Positions 46,883-55,876 of a stretch of DNA of 64,000 bases are shown in pieces. A program made the translations under genes and the position numbers. Each line of letters starts with the position of its first letter. The first letter of the stretch is position 1. This stretch comes from Defluviicoccus sp. bin129 (GTDB lineage: Bacteria; Pseudomonadota; Alphaproteobacteria; MPNO01). The stretch lies in assembly GCA_002239065.1 (NCBI GenBank), contig MPNO01000005.1, positions 86,633 through 150,632 on the forward strand. The letters are read 5' to 3'. The notes under the pieces are model-generated. The model was given only the letters and a program-made list of their open reading frames with translations, ran no database searches and was not told the DNA's origin.

Positions 46883-47431
46883 TCAGCCGTTCCTCTGCCA
46901 ACCTTGGCCATGCCCGGGGTCGAGGTCGCGGGCCTGTGCCCACATGCCGCGCCCGGTTTCGCGCGCTTCCCGCTCGGCGCGCTCGTAGCGGCCGCCGCGG
47001 GCGATCGCGTGGCCTTCCCGGACCAGCCATCCGCCGATGTCCCGGCCGTCGCGGGTCACGCTGCCGAGCAGGCGGCCGAACGCGTCCCTGCCCTCGACCG
47101 AGACGCGAACCTGTTCGCCGCCGATCTCGCGGATCAGCGCGCTCCTGGCCTGCTTCCCGTGGCCGAACCGGTCGCCGTCGCGGCGTGTCGCCTCGCGGTC
47201 CGGTTCGGCCGCGTCGAGCCCGGCGATGCGGATCTCCCGCCCGGCCACCCGCACCCCGCCGCCGTCGGTGACGAAGGCCCTGCCCAGGATGGTGTCGCCG
47301 GCGCGCTCGGCCGGGAGGGCGCGGCGGCGCGGCGCGGCGGACGGCCGGAAGCCCCCGCCGGGCCGCCCCCCCGATACGGCGTGGCGGATGAAGCAGTCGC
47401 CTGCCCCGGCGAGTACGGTGAAGACTTCCAT
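46883..47431 (-). CDS. Thermonuclease (SNase-like) family protein
   Basis: 182 residues. The OB-fold nuclease core starts near residue 50 (GRAFVTDGGGVRVAGREIRIAGLDAAE), with the catalytic-type Asp/Arg positions in IRIAGLDAAE and the later EGRDAFGRLLGSV and GWLVREGHAIA. It ends with EREARETGRGMWAQ as in staphylococcal-nuclease-like proteins. No signal peptide or membrane anchor, unlike its neighbour. Probable Ca-dependent nuclease; paralogous to the gene at 47612. Confidence 0.8.
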   Translation of the reverse strand: MEVFTVLAGAGDCFIRHAVSGGRPGGGFRPSAAPRRRALPAERAGDTILGRAFVTDGGGVRVAGREIRIAGLDAAEPDREATRRDGDRFGHGKQARSALIREIGGEQVRVSVEGRDAFGRLLGSVTRDGRDIGGWLVREGHAIARGGRYERAEREARETGRGMWAQARDLDPGHGQGWQRNG

Positions 47432-47611
47432 TGTCAGGCCCCGTCGGTGGTCGGTTGCCGCAACAATGGCCGGTTCGCGCGGCCCGGGAATGCGCGATCC
47501 GGCGCACGCGGCGATATGCCGCGCAGGGCGTGGTAGCGGGGGGCAGATTTCTCCACCCGGCGCCTGACGGCGTTCCGGTCGACGTGACGGGGCGGCGCGT
47601 GGACGCCCGGG

Positions 47612-48190
47612 TCAGCCTTTCCCCTTCCGGTGCCGGTGGTGTCTCGGGTCGAAGTTGTGGGCGTGTGCCCACATGCCGCGCCCGGCCTGCCGGGCTTCCC
47701 GTTCGACGTGCCGGTAGCGGTCGCTGTATGCGGCGATGGCGTGCCCCTCGCGGACCAGCCATTCGCCGACATCCCGACCCTGGCAGGTCACCGAGCCGAG
47801 CAGGCGCCCGAACTTGTCCCTGCCCTCGACCGCGACGCGGACCTGCTTGCCGCCGATCTCGCGGATCAGCGCGCTCTTCACCTGTTTTCCGTGGCTGAAC
47901 CAGTAGCCGTCCCGGTGCTTCGCCTTCTGGTCCCATTCCGGCGCGTCGAGACCGGCGATCCGGATGGTGTGGCCGCTCACCCGCAACCCGTCGCCGTCGG
48001 TCACCCAGGCCTTGCCGGAGAGCGTGCGCCCGGCGGGTCGGCCCCGCGCCGGTCTACGAAACAGCCTTCGCAGTACGAGGTAGCCCGCAAGAAGGGCGAC
48101 AACGAACAAGATCTCCATGAAATGCTCAAGCCGATGTGAATCCCACAAAGAACCAATACCGATGGTTATCACGGTGACACCCATCCGCAC
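47612..48190 (-). CDS. Membrane-anchored thermonuclease (SNase-like) family protein
   Basis: 192 residues from a GTG preceded by GGGAGGGCTCT. An N-terminal hydrophobic segment (MEILFVVALLAGYLVL, about residues 25-40) anchors it; the SNase core follows with VTDGDGLRVSGHTIRIAGLDAPEW and EGRDKFGRLLGSV, closing with GRGMWAH. It is about 70% alike in the core to the nuclease at 46883, so the two are recent duplicates separated by 180 bp. Periplasmic nuclease action is inferred. An ATG at 48118 is an alternative start. Confidence 0.78.
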   Translation of the reverse strand: MRMGVTVITIGIGSLWDSHRLEHFMEILFVVALLAGYLVLRRLFRRPARGRPAGRTLSGKAWVTDGDGLRVSGHTIRIAGLDAPEWDQKAKHRDGYWFSHGKQVKSALIREIGGKQVRVAVEGRDKFGRLLGSVTCQGRDVGEWLVREGHAIAAYSDRYRHVEREARQAGRGMWAHAHNFDPRHHRHRKGKG

Positions 48191-48314
48191 CAGAGCCCTC
48201 CCGGCGACCACGCGGCGCGATCCCGGCCACCCTGGTTGCATCCCCGCCCACCCCCGCCTGCTACTCTCCCCTTGCGCCGGGGGCCGGGCCGGCCTAGGCT
48301 CCCCCACGAGACTG

Positions 48315-48326
48315 TCAGCATACTGA
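48315..48326. promoter_or_regulatory. Operator-like palindrome TCAGCATACTGA upstream of hyuA
   Basis: One mismatch from the perfect palindrome TCAGTATACTGA found before preA (57829-57840); both are preceded by TG. It ends 16 bp before the hyuA ATG. Form and spacing suggest a GntR-type or similar dimeric repressor site. Confidence 0.6.
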
Positions 48327-48342
48327 TGATCCGGATTCGCCA

Positions 48343-50424
48343 ATGGATGCAACGCACGGGCTGACGGCGCCGCCCTGGCGCGTGGGCGTCGATGTGGGCG
48401 GGACGTTCACCGACCTGGTGGTCGCCGATGCCGGCGGGCGGACGGCGGTGTTCAAGGTGCCGTCGGTGCCCGACGACCCGGGCGCGGGGGCGATCGCGGC
48501 GCTGGAGAAGGCGTGCGCGGCGCTCGGGCTGTCGCTCGCGGCGTTCCTCGGCGACTGCGCGTTCTTCCTGCACGGCTCGACGGTGGCGACCAACACGCTG
48601 CTCGAGGGCAAGGGCGGGCGGGTCGGCCTGCTGACCACGGCTGGCTTCCGCGACTCGCTCGAGGCCCGGCGCGGCCTGCGCAAGGACCCGTGGGACCACC
48701 GCACCCCCTACCCGCCGGTGCTGGTGCCGCGCTACCTCCGCCTGGCCGTCCGCGGGCGGATCGGCGCCGAGGGCGAGGAGATCGAGCCGGTCGAGCTCGA
48801 CGACGTGCGCGCCGCGATCGAGACTTTTCGCGCCGAGGGCGTGGATTCGGTGGCGATCTGCCTGATCAACAGCTTCGCCAACCCGGCCCACGAGCACGCC
48901 GCGGCCGAAATCGTGCGCCAGTCGGGGCTGTGCCGCTGGGTCTCGGTCTCGGCCGACATCGTGCCGATCATGGGCGAGTACGAGCGCGCCTCGACCATCG
49001 CGGTCAACGCCTATGTGATGCCGCGCGTCGCCGACTACCTCGCGGCGCTCGCCGACCGGCTGGCGGAGCTCGGGCTCAAGACCCGCCTCCTGATGCTGCA
49101 GAGCAATGGCGGCGCGGCCTCGCTCGACCAGCTCATCGAGCAGCCGGTGAATCTGCTGCTGTCGGGCCCGTCGGCCGGCGTCGGCGCGATCCAGCATCTG
49201 GCGAACGGGCTCGGCGAGGGCAATCTGGTCAGCATGGAGATCGGCGGCACCAGCTGCGACGTGATGCTGATGCACGAGGGCCGCGTCGCGATCACCGACT
49301 CGCTCTCGGTCGCCGACTACGACCTGGTGACGCCCTCGGTCGACATCCACACCGTGGGCGCGGGCGGCGGCACCATCGCGGGGATCGACACTGCCGGCAT
49401 GATGTATGCCGGGCCGCAGGGCGCCGGCGCCCGGCCGGGGCCCGCCGCCTACGGGCTCGGCGGGACGCGGCCCACCGTCACCGACGCCCATATGGTGCTC
49501 GGCCGGCTCCGCCCCGGGCCCTATGCCGGCGGCTCGGTCACCCTCGACCTCGAGGCCGCCGAGCGCGCCATCGCCAACGAGGTCGCCGAGCCGCTCGGCC
49601 TCCCGCTCGCCGAGGCCGCCGCCGGCATCATCCGCATCGTCGAGCAGAACCTGCTGCACGCCGTCGAGCGCATCTCGATCCAGCGCGGCTACAATCCCGG
49701 GCGCTTCATGCTGGTGGCCTGCGGCGGGGCGGGGCCGATGCACGGGGCGAGCGTCGGCCGCGCGCTCGGCGCCCGCGCGGTCTATGTGCCGCGCCAGTCG
49801 GGCGCGTTCTGCGCCATCGGCATGCAGCACGCCGACGTGCGGCGCGACTTCGTCCACGTGGTGATGCGCGAGCTCGGCGACGGCGTGGGCGAGGCGCTGG
49901 CCGAGGGCTACGCGGCGCTGGAGGCGCAGGCCGCCGACGCGCTCCGCCGCGAGGGGTTCGAGCCGGGCGAGGTGCGCTTCGGCCACGAGCTCGACCTGCA
50001 TTACGAAGGCCAGCAATGGGACGTGCGGGTGGCGCTCGCCCCCGACGCCGCGCCCGACGAGATCCGCGCCGCCTTCGAGGCCGAGTACGACCGGCAATAC
50101 GGCCACACCAACCCGGGCGGGCGCATCAATGTCTCCAATCTCCGGGTGGTCGGCATCGGCAAGCTGCCGCCCTTGGCCGAGATCGTGTTCGAGACCGTCG
50201 AGCGCCGGGCCGAGCCGGCCTCGGTCCGCCCGGTCTACGACCAGGCGACCGGCGGCTTCCTGGAGACCGCGATCTGCGACGGCGCGGCGATGCGCCCGGG
50301 CGACTTCGTCGACGGCCCGGCGGTGATCGAGGAGGAGACCACCACCGTCGTCATCGGCTCGGGCGAGCGCGCCCGGGTGGATCGACTGGACAACTACCTG
50401 ATAACCTTCCGGGAGGAGGGGTAG
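48343..50424 (+). CDS. hyuA: Hydantoinase/oxoprolinase A (N-methylhydantoinase A family)
   Basis: 693 residues. GVDVGGTFTDLVV near residue 9 is the ASKHA phosphate-1 loop of HyuA; the second half carries the hydantoinase A core with GGAGPMHGA near 465. With HyuB it hydrolyses five-membered cyclic amides such as hydantoin, N-methylhydantoin or 5-oxoproline, usually with ATP. hyuB starts at the next base, so the two are cotranscribed. Substrate is not fixed by sequence; the shared operator with preA hints at pyrimidine- or hydantoin-type compounds. Confidence 0.92.
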   Translation: MDATHGLTAPPWRVGVDVGGTFTDLVVADAGGRTAVFKVPSVPDDPGAGAIAALEKACAALGLSLAAFLGDCAFFLHGSTVATNTLLEGKGGRVGLLTTAGFRDSLEARRGLRKDPWDHRTPYPPVLVPRYLRLAVRGRIGAEGEEIEPVELDDVRAAIETFRAEGVDSVAICLINSFANPAHEHAAAEIVRQSGLCRWVSVSADIVPIMGEYERASTIAVNAYVMPRVADYLAALADRLAELGLKTRLLMLQSNGGAASLDQLIEQPVNLLLSGPSAGVGAIQHLANGLGEGNLVSMEIGGTSCDVMLMHEGRVAITDSLSVADYDLVTPSVDIHTVGAGGGTIAGIDTAGMMYAGPQGAGARPGPAAYGLGGTRPTVTDAHMVLGRLRPGPYAGGSVTLDLEAAERAIANEVAEPLGLPLAEAAAGIIRIVEQNLLHAVERISIQRGYNPGRFMLVACGGAGPMHGASVGRALGARAVYVPRQSGAFCAIGMQHADVRRDFVHVVMRELGDGVGEALAEGYAALEAQAADALRREGFEPGEVRFGHELDLHYEGQQWDVRVALAPDAAPDEIRAAFEAEYDRQYGHTNPGGRINVSNLRVVGIGKLPPLAEIVFETVERRAEPASVRPVYDQATGGFLETAICDGAAMRPGDFVDGPAVIEEETTTVVIGSGERARVDRLDNYLITFREEG

Positions 50425-52197
50425 ATGGAGCTCGACCCCGTCATCCTGGCGCTGACCCAGAACCGGCTCGACCACATCTCGCACCAGATGGGCTGGGTGA
50501 TGGTCCGCACCGCGCGCAGCCCGATCTTCAGCCAGGCGCACGACTTCTCCTGCTTCATCGCCGGGCCCACCGGCGAGGTGGTGAGCCAGGCCGATGGAAT
50601 CCCGATCCACACCGGGAGCGGCGGGTTCGGGGTGCGCGCGATCCTGCGCGATTTCGGCGACGTGATCGCCGAGGACGACGTGTATCTGCTGAACGACCCG
50701 TGGGCGGCGGGCGGCAACCATCTGCCGGACTGGGTGATCGCCAGGCCGATCTTCGCCGGCGGCGAGTTCGTCGGGCTCACCTGCAACCGGGCGCACCAGT
50801 CCGACATCGGCGGCGGGGCGGCGGGCGCCTACAACCCGTCCGCCACCGAGGTGTTCCACGAGGGCATCCGCCTGCCGGTGCTGCGCCTGGTCGAGGCCGG
50901 CACGATGCGCGACGATTTGTGGAAGCTGCTGATGCTGAACACGCGGACGCCGCATCTGCTGGACGGGGATCTGCGGGCGATGCTGGGCTCGACCCGGATC
51001 GGCATGGAGCGGGTCGCGGCGCTGGCCTGCGAGCTCGGGCCCGAGACCGCGCTCGCCTATTTCGCCGGCGTGCTCGACCACGCCGACCGCTGCTTCCGCG
51101 CCGAGATCGCCAAGATGCCGGACGGGGTGTACGAGGCCGAGGACCGCTCGGACAACGACTGCTTCGAGCTGCGCGACGTGACCGTGCGGGTCAGGGCGAC
51201 GATCGCGGGCGATACGCTCGCCATCGATTTTTCCGGCACCGATGCGCAGATCCGCGGCTTCAAGAACTCATCGCTTGGCAACACCCATTCGGCGGTCTAC
51301 ACCGCGCTCGCCTCCTTCCTCGACCCCTCGCTGCCGCATAACGAGGGCGCGTTCCGCTGCGTCGACATCCATGCGCCCGAGGGCACGATCGTCAACGCCG
51401 AGGAGGGCGCGCCGACCACGATGTGCACCGTCTTCTGCGCCCACGAGATCATCCACGCCGTGTGGAAGGCGCTGGCCAAGGCCGACCCGGCGCGGGGCTG
51501 CGCCGGCTGGGCCAAGAACGTGTTCGGCATCTCGGTCGGGCGCGAGGCGAGCGGGGACCGCTACGTGTTCTACCACGGCGCCGCGGCGGCCGGCGCGGGC
51601 GCGGTCGACGGGCGCGACGGGTTCAACCAGATCGGCCATGTCTGCACCCTGGGCGGGCTCACCATGCCCAATGTCGAGGTCTACGAGCAGCTCTACCCGG
51701 TGCTGTTCCACCGCCAGGAGTTCCGCCTCGACGCCGCCGGGCCGGGGCGCTGGCGGGGCGGCAGCGGCGCCGACTACGAGGTCGAGATCCTGACCGACGC
51801 GACGCATTCCTTCCGCGGAGAGGGGCTGGAATACGAGACCGGCTATGGCGTGAACGGCGGCGGCGCCGGGGCGGCGGGCCACATGCATCTCCGCTTCGCC
51901 GACGGGAATACGCAGCGCGCCCCCAAGTTCGGGCTGGAATCGACCGGGCCGGTGCGCTTCGTGACGCAATCGCCGGGCGGCGGCGGCTGGGGCGACCCGC
52001 TGGAGCGCCCGCCGGCGAGCGTGCTGCGCGACCTGCGCGACGGGATCATCTCCGAAGAGACCATGCGCGAGGTCTATGGCGTGGTGGCCGATGAAGCCGG
52101 CCGCGCGGTGGACGCGAGCGCGACCGCGGCGCTGCGCGCGCGCCTCGGCGGAAACGGGCCTGGCGCGAATCTCCGGCCGATGACGAGCAGCAGTTGA
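50425..52197 (+). CDS. hyuB: Hydantoinase B / oxoprolinase (HyuB) subunit
   Basis: 590 residues, standard for HyuB. LTQNRLDHISHQMGWVMVRTA at the N-terminus and LNDPWAAGGNHLPDW near residue 90 are typical, and the C-terminal GVNGGGAGAAG segment fits. It is the partner of HyuA, starting immediately after its stop. No signal peptide. It converges with the YrbL-like gene with no spacing, so a terminator must lie within coding sequence or be Rho-dependent. Confidence 0.92.
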   Translation: MELDPVILALTQNRLDHISHQMGWVMVRTARSPIFSQAHDFSCFIAGPTGEVVSQADGIPIHTGSGGFGVRAILRDFGDVIAEDDVYLLNDPWAAGGNHLPDWVIARPIFAGGEFVGLTCNRAHQSDIGGGAAGAYNPSATEVFHEGIRLPVLRLVEAGTMRDDLWKLLMLNTRTPHLLDGDLRAMLGSTRIGMERVAALACELGPETALAYFAGVLDHADRCFRAEIAKMPDGVYEAEDRSDNDCFELRDVTVRVRATIAGDTLAIDFSGTDAQIRGFKNSSLGNTHSAVYTALASFLDPSLPHNEGAFRCVDIHAPEGTIVNAEEGAPTTMCTVFCAHEIIHAVWKALAKADPARGCAGWAKNVFGISVGREASGDRYVFYHGAAAAGAGAVDGRDGFNQIGHVCTLGGLTMPNVEVYEQLYPVLFHRQEFRLDAAGPGRWRGGSGADYEVEILTDATHSFRGEGLEYETGYGVNGGGAGAAGHMHLRFADGNTQRAPKFGLESTGPVRFVTQSPGGGGWGDPLERPPASVLRDLRDGIISEETMREVYGVVADEAGRAVDASATAALRARLGGNGPGANLRPMTSSS

Positions 52198-52824
52198 TCA
52201 CGGTACGCGGGAGCGTCGACTTTCGACAAGCCGCGCGATACTGCGGTCGAGCTTGCGCAGCTGGCGGCCGATCAGCCAATCGGTCAGGCGGCGATGCAGC
52301 CGCGCGAGCCGGCGGTGGCGGCGGTTTATCCAGCCTTCGACTATAACCAGCTTCCATTCGTCCGGGCCCAAAGAGACCCCGAGCACGTTGTGGGGACCCG
52401 TGTCCCCGGTCAGCAGGCGCTGTCTCCTCAGCCAGCGCCGCAGCTCGTCGACCGCCTCGACCAGCGGCGGCGCCAGCCCCCCCTCCCTGATGACGTCGCT
52501 GAGAGTCCGGGAAATCCGGCCATCCGCGTCGCGATAAAGCCGCATGACTATGCCGGTCCCCAGATCGGTTTCGACGACGCCCTTGATCTCCGGGATGCGA
52601 TCGAACAGCGAATCCGATCCACGCGTCTTCAACGCGGCGTAGTCCTCAAGCTCCAGCCTATGCTGCTCATGATTGCGCTCGTCATCGGAATCGGCCACGA
52701 CCTTGATGCACAGATCGTCGTCTGCGGGATGGACGTAGCAATGGCGTTTCCCACCCTTCGCAAAGGGTTCGAGCCCGGATAACGACAGAACTTGCGGGCT
52801 GAGGAGGGGGAACTGCGGGTTCAC
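52198..52824 (-). CDS. YrbL-family (PhoP-network, protein-kinase-like) protein
   Basis: 208 residues from a GTG preceded by AGGGGAG; E. coli YrbL is a similar size. The kinase-like fold is seen as GGKRHCYVHPADDDLCIKVV (ATP-Lys region), ELRRWLRRQ and DTGPHNVLG (catalytic-loop-like D..N) and the VIVEGW strand. Function of YrbL is poorly known beyond PhoP control in enterics. Much longer upstream codons in the frame are non-family and GC-shadow. Confidence 0.75.
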   Translation of the reverse strand: MNPQFPLLSPQVLSLSGLEPFAKGGKRHCYVHPADDDLCIKVVADSDDERNHEQHRLELEDYAALKTRGSDSLFDRIPEIKGVVETDLGTGIVMRLYRDADGRISRTLSDVIREGGLAPPLVEAVDELRRWLRRQRLLTGDTGPHNVLGVSLGPDEWKLVIVEGWINRRHRRLARLHRRLTDWLIGRQLRKLDRSIARLVESRRSRVP

Positions 52825-53203
52825 GTCTCCCCTGTGGAACGCGACCCCGCCTCTCCCGGCCTCCGCCTTCACCAAACGCCTCAGCCAACCGCTTCCACGT
52901 GGCCGCGCCAAGTCGTCGACTCCCGTTGCCGGTCCTGGATCGCCGGGTCCACGCGCCTTCGCCCTCGTTCCCGAGCGCAATCCCGCGCAAGGGAACAGCT
53001 GCCCTCGGAACTGGTTAGCACTATCGGAGGCGGCCTCGCAAATCGATTTTTGGCCACAAGGGGGCATGGGCGGAGATGTCCGATCCGTTCTGTCGAGACT
53101 CCGAACCCCGCTGGCTTGCGGTGTCCTTCCAACCCTGTCCCCGCGATGCGGGCTCTTGCCGATGGGAGTCTTCCCGGGGAGACTGGAGGAGGGAGAACGC
53201 GCG
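52825..53203. other. Gene-free interval between the YrbL-like and Rieske genes
   Basis: About 380 bp, visibly less GC-biased at third positions, with no supportable reading frame on either strand. It separates divergent genes and so should hold both promoters; none was recognised confidently. Confidence 0.55.
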
Positions 53204-54247
53204 ATGGAGCGGAGACGACCGATGAGCGGCTTCGTCCGCAACGCTTGGTATGTCGCGGCCTGGCAGCACGAGATCGCGGCCGGGCAGGCGCTCGCGCGGA
53301 CCGTGCTCGGCACGCCGGTGGTGCTGTTCCGCACCGCCGACGGCGCCCCGGTGGCGCTGGAGGACCGCTGCTGCCACCGCGCTCTCCCGCTCTCGATGGG
53401 CCGGGTGCTGGGGGCGCGCATCGAATGCGGCTATCACGGGCTCCAGTTCGACGCGACCGGCGCCTGCGTCCTTGTGCCCGGCCAGAGCTCGATCCCGCCG
53501 GGGGCGCGGGTCCCTTGCTTCCCGCTGGTCGAGCGCGACCGCCTGGTGTGGATCTGGATGGGCGAGCAAGGGCGCATGGACCCGGCCGAGATCCCCGATT
53601 TCCACTGGCTCGACCACCCCGACTGGCGGGCCAAGCCGTCCTATCTGCACATAGGCTGCAACCATCAGCTGCTGATCGACAATCTCCTGGACTTGTCGCA
53701 TCTTCCCTTCGTGCACCCGACGACGCTGGGCGAGATGGGGGTTGCCGAGACCCCGGCGGCCACCGAGCGGACGCCGCGCGGGGTGCGCACGGTACGCTGG
53801 ATCGTCGACCGCCCGCCGCCGCCGATGCTGGCGAAGCTCGGCGGGTTCACCGGCAATATCGACCGCTGGCAGATCGTCGACTTCATCGCGCCCTCGGCGG
53901 TGATCCTCGACGTGGGCGGCGCGCCGACCGGGACCGGCGCGCCCGAGGGCGACCGCAGCCGCGGCATGTCGAATCGCAATCTCAACGCCATCACGCCGGA
54001 GACCGGGACCAGCCTGCACCAGTTCTGGGCCCAGGCACACAGCGCGAAGCTCACCGCGCCCGGCATCACCGAGGGGATGCACGACCAGGTGAGGACGGCG
54101 TTTCTCGAGGACATCGCCTTCCTCGAAGCCCAGCAGCGGCGGACCGATTCCGGCCCCGATGCGGGGCGCATCGACATCAACGCCGATGCCGCCCATCTCG
54201 AAGCGCGCCGGCTGATGGACCGGCTGCGCGCCGCCGAGGCCGGGTAG
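53204..54247 (+). CDS. VanA-type Rieske oxygenase
   Basis: 347 residues, third paralogue of the demethylase type in this window. FVRNAWYVAAW, Rieske ligands CCHRALPLSMG and CGYHGL, and iron site NLLDLSHLPFVHPTTLG near residue 165. The ATG follows GGAGGAGGGAGA; a second in-frame ATG at 53222, with its own GGAG, aligns better in length with paralogues. A second Rieske gene (broken) lies 230 bp downstream in the same direction. Reductase not found nearby. Confidence 0.87.
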   Translation: MERRRPMSGFVRNAWYVAAWQHEIAAGQALARTVLGTPVVLFRTADGAPVALEDRCCHRALPLSMGRVLGARIECGYHGLQFDATGACVLVPGQSSIPPGARVPCFPLVERDRLVWIWMGEQGRMDPAEIPDFHWLDHPDWRAKPSYLHIGCNHQLLIDNLLDLSHLPFVHPTTLGEMGVAETPAATERTPRGVRTVRWIVDRPPPPMLAKLGGFTGNIDRWQIVDFIAPSAVILDVGGAPTGTGAPEGDRSRGMSNRNLNAITPETGTSLHQFWAQAHSAKLTAPGITEGMHDQVRTAFLEDIAFLEAQQRRTDSGPDAGRIDINADAAHLEARRLMDRLRAAEAG

Positions 54248-54477
54248 CGCCCGCGCCGCTCTCAGCCGGACACGAACTCGGTCTTGCGCTGGCACCAGAT
54301 CGACATGTCCGGCGCCGACATCCCAGGAATCTGCCGGCGTTTTGCCTGTCGGTCATCGCAAGCCCGTTCTATCGCCGCGCCGCCTCGACCACAACTCCGG
54401 GGCCGGCGGTTCCGTCCGGTCGGGTTACGTTCTAGCCTGTCCGATCGGCACGGCGACGCGATCCCCGGAGAGGACGA

Positions 54478-55832
54478 ATGCTGTCGAGGGAAGACAACGC
54501 TCTGGTCACCCGGGTGGGGCCGGAGACGCCGCTCGGCCGGCTGATGCGGCGCTACTGGCTGCCCGCGCTGCTGGCGCGCGAGATCGCCGAGCCGGACGGG
54601 CCGCCCGGCGCCCTCCCGGCGGCCCCCGCGGGCGGCGGCCGGGGCCGCCCGCGCGGCCCGCCCCGCCGGTCCGCGTCCGGCTGCTGGGCGAGCCCCTGAT
54701 CGCGTTCCGCGACAGCGCCGGAAAGATCGGGCTCCTGGAGGAGTTCTGCGCGCATCGCCGGGTCTCGCTGTTCCTCGGCCGCAACGAGGAGAGCGGGCTG
54801 CGCTGCATCTATCACGGCTGGAAATACGACGTGGACGGGCGCTGCGTCGACATGCCGACCGAGCCGCCGGAGAGCGACTTCCGGTCCCGCATCCGCCTCG
54901 CCGCCTACCCGACGCTGGAGCTCGGCGGGGTGGTCTGGGCCTATCTCGGCGAGGGCGCGCCGCCCGCCCTGCCGCGCTTCGAATGGACCGGGCTGCGCGA
55001 CGACCAGCGGGTCGTGACCCGCACCTGGCAGGAATGCAACTGGCTGCAGGCGCTCGAAGGCGGGATCGACAGCATGCACGCCTCGACCCTGCACACCACC
55101 CTGACGCCGGACACCGGGCGGGCCGGGCTGAGCGGCCTCTGGACCGTGCCGGTGCCGCTCAGCGACGAGGTCGAGGTCACCGATTACGGCCACGCCTATG
55201 CCTCGATCCGCCCCATGCCCGGCGGCCGCAAGTGGGTCAAGGTCTACCACTACGTCATGCCCTGCCACACCTTCTTCCCCTTCGAGCTCGGCGGCGACGG
55301 CGAGACCCTGCAACCGATCGTCAACGGCCACATGTTCGTGCCGATGGATGACGAGAACACCATGGTCTACAACTGGATCGGCAAATACGGCGACGACGCG
55401 CTGACCGGATCCGAGCGCGAGATCCTCGAATGGAGCCGCGGGCGCGCGCCCGGCGAGGTCGACGACCGGCACCGCAAGCGGCGCAACCGCGACGTCGACT
55501 GGCTGATCGACCGGGCGGTGCAGAAGAGCGAGACCTATAGCGGCATCGACGGGATCAACAACCAGGACCACGCGGTCCAGGAGAGCATGGGCCCGATCGT
55601 CGACCGGTCGAAGGAGACCCTCGGCACCACCGACGCCGCGGTGATCGCCACCCGGCGCATCCTGCTCGCCCGCCTCACGCGGGCGGCGCCGGGCGAGGAC
55701 CCGCCGGGCGTCGCGCCGACCTATTACCGGCTGCGCGCGATCGAGCGGGTGGTCGACGCCGGCGTCGACTGGCGGACCGAGCTGCGCGACCTCTACGACC
55801 GCCCGGCGGACGGCACAGGCGCGGATGGCTGA
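54478..55832 (+). pseudogene. Phthalate-4,5-dioxygenase-like Rieske oxygenase, frame broken by ~62-bp GC-only insert
   Basis: The N-terminal frame opens MLSREDNALVTRVGPETPLG and runs through RRYWLPALL to EIAEPDGPP, then becomes low-complexity. From about 54666 a different frame carries the rest: VRVRLLGEPLIAF, Rieske ligands CAHRRVSLFLG and CIYHGW, iron site IDSMHASTLH, to the stop at 55832. Removing 62 bases (about 54604-54665, all G/C but one) restores a 430-residue protein of normal length. Unless the insert is a sequencing or assembly error, the enzyme is inactive. Family: phthalate- and carbazole-like ring-hydroxylating oxygenases. Confidence 0.78.
54604..54665. repeat. Low-complexity G/C insert disrupting the Rieske gene
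   Basis: Sixty-two bases with a single T, otherwise G and C, replacing what should be a direct join of DGPP and VRVRLL. Flanks are short CCGCC-type direct repeats. Exact borders are ambiguous because of the repeats. Confidence 0.7.
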
Positions 55833-55876
55833 GGGGCGGCGCTGCGGGGCCTCCCGCGCGTCCCGGCCCGGCGGTC

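Noticed and set aside
54262..54321. Minus-strand 19-codon frame MSAPDMSIWCQRKTEFVSG
   Set aside because: Too short, no ribosome site and no recognised family; at most the relic of a gene end.
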